Below the pieces are notes generated by a model. That model searched no databases. It saw only the letters and a list, made by a program, of their open reading frames with translations, and had not been told where the DNA came from. The translations under genes and the position numbers were made by a program. A stretch of DNA of 64,000 bases from positions 1,456,001 through 1,520,000 of the forward strand of contig NZ_CP048878.1 in the NCBI RefSeq assembly GCF_011009015.1, read 5' to 3'. Numbering within the stretch: position 1 is the first letter of the stretch; every line of letters begins with the position of its first letter. Positions 1-7,900 of this stretch are shown here, one piece after another. This DNA is from Spartinivicinus ruber. Its GTDB lineage: Bacteria > Pseudomonadota > Gammaproteobacteria > Pseudomonadales > Zooshikellaceae.

Positions 1-861
1 GGTGAGCAAGTTACTTTGAGTGGAAGTTACTCTGTAGACCCTGATGGCACTATTGTTGAGTATGTGTGGAAAGAAAATGGCGCTATTGTTGCCAACGGTA
101 AAACACCAACAATCACCCTTGGTGTTGGAATGCATGATCTGACCCTGACGGTGAAGGATGATAATAATGCCACGGACTCAGATACCGTGCGTATTGAGGT
201 TTGTAAGAAAAGCTGCACCAGCTCTGGTAACGAGAGCCCAGTTGCCCAGGATGACACATATAATCTTGCTTCAGCTAGCGACACCCTCACGATTAATGTG
301 CCAGGTGTGCTTAATAATGATAGTGATCCAAATGGCGATCCGCTAACAGCGCAATTGGTAGGCGGACCAGCTAATGCCCAAACGTTTACTTTTAACCCAG
401 ATGGTAGTTTCAGCTACACCCACGATGGTGGCGTCACCACCAATGATAGCTTTACTTATCAAGCATCAGATGGTGTCAATCAAAGTGAAATAGCTACTGT
501 TACCCTTACTATTGGGGGTGGAAATGCTCACTCAATGTATATGGCAAACGTCAAGTTTGAACAGAAGGGGCGAGGACTTAATGTAACTGTCACCGTGCGT
601 TATGACTCTGATGCTGATGGTATTTCTGAGAACAGTGATGCAGGGGTTGGAAAGGCGCTTGTGTACGGCACACTTTGTTCTTTGAGCTTTGGTGACTGTC
701 ATTTTGTTAACATGCCCATTGGTACAGGTGGAAATGGGCAGGCCACCTATAAACTCTTTGATGCTGTGGGAGAATACGAATACCGCTGGACGGATATAGT
801 GCACGAGATTTATAACTGGAATCCTGATCTAGACATTTCAAACCCTGCTGTGAGTCCGTAA
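1..861 (+). CDS. C-terminal part of a secreted PKD / cadherin-like Ig domain protein (5' truncated by window edge)
   Basis: The frame is open from base 1, so the start lies outside the window; the first in-frame TTG at 16 falls inside a domain and is not a real start. Visible order: the end of a PKD domain (GSYSVDPDGTIVEYVWKENG, ending in LTLTVKDDNNATDSDTV), a short linker with two Cys, then a bacterial cadherin-like/VCBS-type Ig domain (SPVAQDDTYNL, VLNNDSDPNGDPL, FSYTHDGG, DSFTYQASDG). The last ~110 residues, which contain DSDADGISENSDAGVGK and several Cys, match no family I recognise. Such modules build large secreted or surface adhesins and hydrolases; the catalytic or adhesive part would be upstream. 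No anchor or sorting motif is visible at the C-terminus. Domain calls are firm, overall function is open. Confidence 0.85.
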   Translation, partial: GEQVTLSGSYSVDPDGTIVEYVWKENGAIVANGKTPTITLGVGMHDLTLTVKDDNNATDSDTVRIEVCKKSCTSSGNESPVAQDDTYNLASASDTLTINVPGVLNNDSDPNGDPLTAQLVGGPANAQTFTFNPDGSFSYTHDGGVTTNDSFTYQASDGVNQSEIATVTLTIGGGNAHSMYMANVKFEQKGRGLNVTVTVRYDSDADGISENSDAGVGKALVYGTLCSLSFGDCHFVNMPIGTGGNGQATYKLFDAVGEYEYRWTDIVHEIYNWNPDLDISNPAVSP

Positions 862-1015
862 ATTGATGGGAATTGAAAACCTAAGCCTGGTGGTTAGAAA
901 ATACTACTCATTTGGTGTTTATATGGATTTAAATCCCATTCATGTTAAATTGGCAATGAGTTAGTGGAGTTAGAGTGCTATTTATTTGATGGTAATATTT
1001 ACATGGAGATATTGA

Positions 1016-1411
1016 ATGAATATTTGGATTTTAAGTGCAGGTATCTTGGGAATTTTGACTTCATTGGTGCATATTTTTGCTGGCCAGATCGACCCTGTAA
1101 GACCTTTTCTTAATTCAGAACTAGCTGATATCCCCAAAGCAACGCTATTAGCTTGTTGGCATATGGTGTCTTTGATTTTAGTTATTTCTTCAGGCGTATT
1201 TACTTACGTTGGGTGGATGAATGCTGATTATATGGTAATGGTAGTATTAGGCCTTTCAATAACCTACGTAACTTTTGCTGCTGTTTTTATCTTTGTAGGG
1301 TGGTACTTTTTTAGGTATCACGGACTCATCAAACTTCCACAGTGGGTATTATTACTTCCTATTGGTATCTTAGGTTGTATAGGTTCAGTGTCAGTTGACT
1401 TCATTCATTAG
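1016..1411 (+). CDS. Small four-helix inner-membrane protein, function unknown
   Basis: 131 residues, mostly hydrophobic, with about four predicted membrane segments (roughly residues 3-22, 42-62, 72-103, 109-127). His residues sit at membrane borders in HIFAGQID and ACWHMVS, and the short polar loop reads DPVRPFLNSELADIPKA. The ATG follows a GGAG at suitable distance. The next gene starts 24 bp downstream and encodes a protein of similar size and topology, so the two are probably co-transcribed. I recognise no characterised family; membrane location is the only safe statement. Confidence 0.7.
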   Translation: MNIWILSAGILGILTSLVHIFAGQIDPVRPFLNSELADIPKATLLACWHMVSLILVISSGVFTYVGWMNADYMVMVVLGLSITYVTFAAVFIFVGWYFFRYHGLIKLPQWVLLLPIGILGCIGSVSVDFIH

Positions 1412-1435
1412 TCGTTATGGGTAATCGAGAATCAA

Positions 1436-1873
1436 GTGATGAATAGAAAGGGAGTGTGGGCTTTGGTTGCTGCTGCAATCATATCTGTAGCAACTGCAGT
1501 TGCTCATTTATCATGTATCTTTATTGGACCATCATGTTATCGAACTCAAATGGTGCTGCCAGAAATTGTACAGTCAACAGTTGATGGTACCTTGGTAGCA
1601 CCAGTAAGTACAATTGTAGTTTCTTTGTTGTTTATTGCTTGTGGTTTTTTTGCTTTATCAGGTGCTGGTATTATAAGAAAACTACCATTTCTTCATTTGG
1701 GCTTAATGTGTATTTCTGCTTTATGTGTTTTGCGAGGGGTTAGCACCATTCCCTTATCCTTCCTTTTTACAGAAATGGTAAGTACTTTTAGTCTATCTGC
1801 TGGTGTGATTTGGCTTTTAACTGGTATGCTATTTATGTACGGTTATTTTTGTGTACGGTGTGTGGATTCATAA
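1436..1873 (+). CDS. Small four-helix inner-membrane protein with an AHLxCIxxGPxxYR-type N-terminus
   Basis: 145 residues with about four hydrophobic helices. The first carries AHLSCIFIGPSCYRTQ, a pattern I associate with small uncharacterised membrane proteins of gammaproteobacteria (His, Cys, Gly-Pro and Tyr-Arg at the outer end of helix 1). The frame can start at GTG 1436 or at the adjoining ATG 1439; neither has a clearly better ribosome site. It lies 24 bp behind the preceding membrane protein and the pair looks like one transcription unit. No function can be assigned. Confidence 0.65.
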   Translation: MMNRKGVWALVAAAIISVATAVAHLSCIFIGPSCYRTQMVLPEIVQSTVDGTLVAPVSTIVVSLLFIACGFFALSGAGIIRKLPFLHLGLMCISALCVLRGVSTIPLSFLFTEMVSTFSLSAGVIWLLTGMLFMYGYFCVRCVDS

Positions 1874-1971
1874 TCGAATGAAAGCTGATACTTATTCATC
1901 AGATAAAGTATATTCTTTGTCTAGGCATACGCGACATTTAGAGTCTAGTTAAATCATTCAAGTGGAAAAAT

Positions 1972-1989
1972 ATGCAATAATTATTGCAT
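1972..1989. repeat. Perfect 18-bp palindrome in the spacer before the stator/helicase operon
   Basis: ATGCAATAA followed at once by its reverse complement TTATTGCAT. It lies in the AT-rich 368-bp spacer 1874-2241, about 255 bp before the operon's first gene, and has the form of an operator for a dimeric regulator. No protein is known to bind it. The rest of the spacer holds no convincing ORF. Confidence 0.5.
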
Positions 1990-2028
1990 GTTGTTGAAAA
2001 ATTAAAAATTGTTATTAGAAGTGCCCTT

Positions 2029-2051
2029 TAATTAATTTGATAAATTAATTA
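2029..2051. repeat. AT-rich inverted repeat upstream of the stator/helicase operon
   Basis: Arms TAATTAATTT and AAATTAATTA (10 bp each, perfect) flank a 3-bp centre. In such AT-rich DNA a chance origin is possible. It lies about 190 bp before the TTG start at 2242 and could be a regulator site or a bent AT-rich upstream element. Confidence 0.35.
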
Positions 2052-2241
2052 TTGAAGGCTAGATAAGCAGATTTAGTTTTATTGTTGATTAAAGTGATAC
2101 TGGCTTTAGTAATCTAAAGTATATACACAACCGGTAGTGTTAATTCTATAAGAGTGTTTCTGTGTGCCACTTCACAGCAAATAGGTTTGCAGTATAGCAT
2201 GATACACATCCCAAAAAGGCGGTATAAAGGTAAATGATCCT

Positions 2242-3351
2242 TTGATAGAGCACTCTTTAAAAAAATCTAATCTCCTTATTACCCGAAACCACGAAGTAGA
2301 TCTTTCAAAAGCAATTTATTCAACGAGTTTATCATCTGCTTCTATAGATGATGAAACACAGCTGTTTTATATCACCATTGATAAAGTTTTATATCAGCAC
2401 CCTGTAGAAGTAATAGAGAAAGTTTTGCATGCCAATGGGTTTTCCTTAAATTTGGAAAACATTTTGGCATGTATGGATGATTTTAAAATTGGTACATCGG
2501 TGCAGCTGGATAATGAGTTTTCAAAAAAAGGGGAACCTGTCAGCTTTATCCACTGTATTCAGTTTCGGCTACCGCAGAAATCATCAGTAGGACCAACCCT
2601 TAGTAAGTTCTATGAAGAAATTGAGTCCTATGAGTCAATAATTGCTGACTTAAAAGATAGCCAGACAAGTAAGGGAACTTTTGCAAAACGAGAGGATGAA
2701 AGCAGGCAAAAAATTCAGGCGCTTGAAGCGGAAAATAGATCGCTAAAAATGCAACTGAGTTTGCTGCAAAGCCAGCTAGATAATGCAGTTAAGTTAGTTG
2801 AAAAAGCGAACAAAACACTGGAAAGTCAGAATTATCTGCCTTCCAATGTCCTACGGGCGGAAGTGCGTGAAATTAATATTGAAGACCGTATGGTTATAGT
2901 TAAGTCTGGCAAGACGACAATAAACTTACCCTTGTTTATGTGTGATATATTACCTGAACCTGGTGATTGTTGTTTGGTTCATGTAGAACAAGGAAATACC
3001 TTAGGTTGTTTCTTTTTCAATAAACAACGAAGACCTTTGCAGCCGCAGTTGGCTAAAGTTATTTTAGTAAAAAATAACTTGTGTAAAATTCGTGATGAAA
3101 ATAGAAATACCTGGCTGATACAGGCAAAAAATCCTGTTGAATATAATTTTTTTAGAACCCTTAAAAATGGCGATCATCTATTGATTTATTTGTTGGATGG
3201 TAAGCCATTACGATTTGAATCATTATTACGCCCAAATATTAAGTCTTACGCAGATAGCGTTCAAGAATCGATACAAAAGTTTCAAATAGAACGGTCAGAA
3301 AAGATGCCACCACAAAGTGGGGATAAAGACCAAATGGGTGAAGATAACTAA
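2242..3351 (+). CDS. Coiled-coil protein with C-terminal beta-rich domains, first gene of a stator/helicase operon
   Basis: 369 residues, no family recognised. Residues 1-125 look globular. About 125-200 form a coiled coil (SRQKIQALEAENRSLKMQLS and flanks). About 205-330 are rich in alternating hydrophobic strands and look like two successive small beta-barrel (OB-like) modules, one centred on VREINIEDRMVIVKSGKTTI and one on AKVILVKNNLCKIRDENRN. The tail is charged. The order coiled coil then tandem beta domains recalls proteasomal ATPase N-termini, but only in layout. Start: the frame is closed by TGA at 2200 and the only usable start before residue ~75 is TTG 2242, with AAAGG 11 bp upstream. 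The MotA-like gene starts 11 bp after its stop, so it is almost surely part of that complex. Confidence 0.75.
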   Translation: MIEHSLKKSNLLITRNHEVDLSKAIYSTSLSSASIDDETQLFYITIDKVLYQHPVEVIEKVLHANGFSLNLENILACMDDFKIGTSVQLDNEFSKKGEPVSFIHCIQFRLPQKSSVGPTLSKFYEEIESYESIIADLKDSQTSKGTFAKREDESRQKIQALEAENRSLKMQLSLLQSQLDNAVKLVEKANKTLESQNYLPSNVLRAEVREINIEDRMVIVKSGKTTINLPLFMCDILPEPGDCCLVHVEQGNTLGCFFFNKQRRPLQPQLAKVILVKNNLCKIRDENRNTWLIQAKNPVEYNFFRTLKNGDHLLIYLLDGKPLRFESLLRPNIKSYADSVQESIQKFQIERSEKMPPQSGDKDQMGEDN

Positions 3352-3362
3352 GGCTAAGAGTA

Positions 3363-4208
3363 ATGGAAGGACTAAAGCTAAAAAAATATTTGCATACCAC
3401 AAATAAAAAGTTTGACCCCTTTGCGTTGATCATTGGCTTTGGGGGATTTGTTGCTGTGGGTTATGCCTTGGGCCTGAAAGAAGATATTAATACCTTTTTG
3501 GATTTACGGTCTTTATTGATTGTAATTTGTGGTACTTTTGCCAGTATTTTATTTCAGTTTGACTTTAGGTCTTGTGCTTCCAGTGTCAAGCTGGTACTTG
3601 GCTCATTTTTTGGCACCCCTGGCAGGAAAGTTAACAATACGTTGATTGAACTCGATCGGGCGATTATCGGTAATGGAAAATTAACCGAACTGCGTGAAGG
3701 TGAAAATATCAACGGTGAACTTTTAAATGACATTATTTACATGCACAAGCAGGGGTTATTTTTTGAGGAGATTGATGAGTTTGTCACCTCAAGGATACGT
3801 GATGAAATTTTAAAGCGTAAAGTTTCCGTTGATATACTGCGCCGGGCGGCAATTATTGCTCCCGCACTGGGGCTTTTTGGAACGGTGATCGGACTTATCG
3901 GCGTATTAAGGTCACTGAATGACCCCAGTGAAATAGGTCCCTCAATGTCGTTGGCGTTAATGACTACTGCCTATGGTGCAGGTTTAGGCTCTATTGTATT
4001 TACGCCGTTATCCGGACGTTTAGAGCATCATAATATTATTTATTTGGCTGCACATGAGCAGCTTTTAAATAAAATTGGTATTTTAATAAAACGGGAAGAA
4101 AACAGTATAGACTCTCAGTTTTTATCAGAAACTGAGTTTAATCAAGATGCAGAGTACAACACAGCGTTTGACTCGCAAGCTGAAACCTATTCTGAAGATA
4201 GCATATAG
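3363..4208 (+). CDS. MotA/PomA-family proton or sodium channel subunit (ZorA-like role)
   Basis: 281 residues with the MotA fold: two N-terminal helices (about 20-38 and 48-65), a cytoplasmic domain, then helices 3 and 4. The clearest family stretch is APALGLFGTVIGLIGVL, then DPSEIGPSMSLALMTTAYGA and TPLSGRLEHH, very close to PomA/MotA. In stators five such subunits surround two MotB subunits and convert ion flow into rotation. No flagellar gene is nearby; the partner MotB-like gene follows after 12 bp and a helicase after that, as in Zorya. Unlike Zorya ZorA, no long cytoplasmic coiled-coil tail is present: after helix 4 there are only ~60 residues, the last ~35 acidic. The coiled coil may be supplied by the preceding gene (inference). 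Confidence 0.88.
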   Translation: MEGLKLKKYLHTTNKKFDPFALIIGFGGFVAVGYALGLKEDINTFLDLRSLLIVICGTFASILFQFDFRSCASSVKLVLGSFFGTPGRKVNNTLIELDRAIIGNGKLTELREGENINGELLNDIIYMHKQGLFFEEIDEFVTSRIRDEILKRKVSVDILRRAAIIAPALGLFGTVIGLIGVLRSLNDPSEIGPSMSLALMTTAYGAGLGSIVFTPLSGRLEHHNIIYLAAHEQLLNKIGILIKREENSIDSQFLSETEFNQDAEYNTAFDSQAETYSEDSI

Positions 4209-4220
4209 GGGTCAGACTCA

Positions 4221-4889
4221 ATGAGAATGTCTGAATTAGACCTTAACCTTGAGCAACAGGATGATAGCGAAAGCAAGACGGCTTTCTACATCAGTTTCAG
4301 TGATTTGATGGTGATGTTGGGGGTATTTTTTGTCATGTTGCTTTCAATTAGTAAAGTAGATGTTGGCTCGTTTGAAAAAGTAAAAACGAGTGTTACTGGA
4401 AATACAGCAGGCACATTGGTTGAGCTGAGCAATCAGTTAGCCAGTATTGTTGAAAATAATGCTGGTGTCTCGGGCGTGTCTGTACGTATGGCTGAAGATG
4501 GTATTCGGTTGGTTTTAGATACGCGGGCACTTTTTGAAACAGGAAGTGCCAATTTAAAGCCGCAAGCATTGGAGTCACTAGAGCCAATACTCCTTAGTAT
4601 ATTAGCAACCAAATACACGATTGATGTTGAAGGGCACACGGATGATGCGCCTTTACATCATTACTATCGGATGAATAACGAATTTATGTTGGAGACTAAC
4701 TGGTCTTTAAGTGGTAGGCGTGCTAGTAGTGTTATTCACTTTTTATTGCAGTTTGGTTTTACTGACGAACGGTTAAGACTAGTGGGGTATGCTAGCACCC
4801 GTCCGATTAATAGCACTATTGGAAAAAGTGGCACTGCATTAGAGGCCGCTAGAGCGAATAATCGCCGGGTATCATTACTTATTAAATAA
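4221..4889 (+). CDS. MotB-like stator subunit with OmpA peptidoglycan-binding domain (ZorB-like role)
   Basis: 222 residues. A short cytoplasmic N-terminus is followed by one membrane helix SFSDLMVMLGVFFVMLLSIS; Asp28 in SFSD aligns with the ion-carrying Asp of MotB (Asp32 in E. coli). The periplasmic part is an OmpA/MotB domain: DTRALFETGSANLKP, VEGHTDDAP, NWSLSGRRASSVIHFL, LVGYASTRPI and ARANNRRVSLLIK, covering the usual peptidoglycan-binding residues. So both ion conduction and wall anchoring look intact. The start has two in-frame ATGs (4221 and 4227). It is preceded 12 bp upstream by the MotA-like gene and followed 15 bp later by the helicase gene. A flagellar role is unlikely without any flagellar neighbour. 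Confidence 0.9.
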   Translation: MRMSELDLNLEQQDDSESKTAFYISFSDLMVMLGVFFVMLLSISKVDVGSFEKVKTSVTGNTAGTLVELSNQLASIVENNAGVSGVSVRMAEDGIRLVLDTRALFETGSANLKPQALESLEPILLSILATKYTIDVEGHTDDAPLHHYYRMNNEFMLETNWSLSGRRASSVIHFLLQFGFTDERLRLVGYASTRPINSTIGKSGTALEAARANNRRVSLLIK

Positions 4890-4904
4890 AGTGTGTATTA
4901 ATCA

Positions 4905-7900
4905 ATGCGGTTTTTAACTAACAAAAATATAGAGCAGGGTGTTTCTGCAAAGTATGATCGTAAAAATCGCTTTGTAGTAAAACGCTATAAGACCAAAGCT
5001 GGTTTCTTTATCTACTTGCTTACAAATAGCAGTAATAATGATCGTTTAGTTATTCCGCATCATTTAATGGATCGTTTTCGAGCCTTTCTTGTGAAAGTGC
5101 TTGAACGAATGGAAGGAATGCCCGTTCAAGATATTGAAATTGATGATAAATTAGCCTTTAAGGATGCTGAATATTATCGATTTGAATATTCTACAAATAC
5201 GCTGGAGCATTTAACCATTGTTGACCTGAATAATGCAGGTCGTTTTAATATTTATCGGGAAGCGGTTAATACGGTTATTGAGCTACTTTACGACCCTTGG
5301 TTGGACCACCCCAATGGGGTTTTTGACCGGATTATTGATTATCACAAGCTATTCCAGTTTACATTTAATGAAGGCAGTGAAAGTATCACCAGCGGATTAT
5401 CAGTTCGTCGCAATACACTGATTGAAATGGGGGATTACATTCCTCTGGAAAAAAATGCGCAACAGCATGTTATTGCTATTACAACTGATCCTGATTCATT
5501 CGACAAAAGTGTTAAAGGTAGCGCCAGTAAAAAAACGACTGATGCTAAAAATCTTGAGTTTAAAAGAAAGCTGGGTGAGCGTAACACGGAACAGAACCTC
5601 ACGATAGATTACGACACTTTATTCGGGTCATCATCCAGCAAAAAAGCCAAGCGCCCGGTTAAACCTAAATCAGCTGGGCCTTCTGCCAAAATAACCAATA
5701 CAAGTTGTCCATTACCTTTGCTGGCAGGTAATATTAAGTCTCATACTGCAAAGGTTTATAAATGTGAATTAACCTCAGAAGATGCCTCTGCACTTAGGAA
5801 AGGTGTGCTTGCTGATCGAGATGCTGAGCATTTGCTAGGGTTTGAAATATTCACCGCCATATTCAAGAAAAATGGAAAGCTGAAAAGCTTCAGCTTTCCC
5901 CTCTATTATATGAATGTAAAAGTAGAGGAATCTGGTCGGTTTTTACATATTTACCCGCCGGAAAATGGTGATGTATATCTAAACCATCTGAGTTTAGCCG
6001 TTTTCATCGAAAATTTTTCAAACTCCAAAAAAAGTGATCCGTTAGAATCATTTTTTAACACGCTATTATCTCAAAAAATAGAGATTGACAAAAAACTACA
6101 TAATATCTCTATTCGTCGCCAACTGCCTTATAGTGAAGATGTATTTCGACAAACAAGAGAAATACTTATTGGTAAGAAAGGTGAGAATGGTAAAGGGGGG
6201 ATCATTGAAAACCTGAACATCATTGGTATCGAGTGTGATTTAGGCTCCGTGGTGCTCTATCGAGCTGATCGAAACCCTTCGCCCTTAACCAGGGCATTAG
6301 ATCTGGATTTAAAGAAAATTCAGCGTACTGCTCATGAATACCCGCATAAATTTTATTCATCCTTGTTAGGGAAATTTTTAAACCCGGAATTAAAAACGAA
6401 TGCCGTTAATGTTGATAAATTTTGTTCTACACCACTTAGCCCTGGCACATTAACAAAGTCATCTAAGGCATTACTACAGAACTTAAATAATCATGATCTA
6501 GTACTGTTGGAGGGCCCACCTGGCACAGGTAAAACCTTTACCATTCGAAACTTATTAATTCATTGTTTAAATTCTAATAAAAAGTTGCTGATTGTAAGTG
6601 ATCAGCAAGCAGCGATTCATGCACTTAATGAGAAAATTCAAGAATACTTAGTCGGTAAAGATGCTACAGCGCTGACTGCTGCGAGCACAATAAACTTATG
6701 GAAGAGTGCAATTAAGGTTGTTGATGAAGTTCCTTCAAGTACAGATGATTTGGGGTTGTGGATAAACAAGTTGTCCCAAATGCTAGTGATGGATTTATCT
6801 CGAGAGCAGGACTGGCCAAATGATAATCCGAAAATACTAGAAGCTATACAACAGCTGGATGTAGAGTATCAGGAAACCAAAGAAAGTATTGCAAGAGTGC
6901 TTGATAAAAGCTTTGATTTGGTTAATCGAAAAAACCAAATCTTACCAAAAATTCATCACCCTAGTAATCACGATGATATATCAGACCTCACTGCATTTTT
7001 GGTGTTTATTGGCTCGGGAGATTTATCCAAAGCGAATAAGTCAAATGATTATCGCAAGCATTTGTTATTAGCAAAGCAGTTTATTGAATGTAGGCAAGAA
7101 ATGCTAAACAGTTACTATGCTACTTGCTATCCGGATTTTGAGTTTAGAAGGGGAACTATAGAAAAACTGGAGTCCATTGTTTCAGATCATATTAATATTT
7201 TGCAGTTACTTATTAAGGAAAAGCCTAGAAAGGAGGATGAATTTTATAATCTATTTCAAACTGAGGTAGAGTCTTATATATGCTCTTTTTTAGTGGACCA
7301 TTGGACCAAATGCTTTAGTGTGCTTACTAATAGTTCTATTACCAGAAAGGTTATGGCTACCTTTATACATCCTTGTCTTGATGTATGGAAGTCACTTTTA
7401 AAACAACTGCTATTCCATCAAGAATTCATTGCTATCATTAAAAAATGTGGAGACCCTGACAAACTACTACGCCAATTTGATCAAATCCACCATTTTCTTG
7501 ATCCTAACCAGGTTGAAGTTGAATATTGTTTGGCATTTGATATCTGCCAGTACCTTTCAAGTGGTTATAGGGAAGCTTCAATAAACTATCATCTTGAGCA
7601 ATTGGTAAAAATTCAACAAAAGCGAGATATGCTGATAAAAGAAATGTGTCTGCTGAAGTTAACCGGCATATCTAAACAGACAATTGCGAATCAGGAAAGT
7701 GGAACGAATAAAGCGACTAAAATTATCAATCTTTTGGAATCTTTGAAATCGTGTAATTCCATTGATATCGGTAGTGGCGCATCCATTTTAAAAGACCTTC
7801 AAGATGCGCTATGGGATAGCTTCCCCATATGGATTTGTCGCAAGCAAGCAGTTCCCTTTTTGTTTCCTTCTCAAGAAAACATGATTGACTTGGTAGTCGT

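Noticed and set aside
3363..4889. Flagellar motA/motB
   Set aside because: No flagellar or chemotaxis gene is near, and both genes lie in a tight operon with a helicase.
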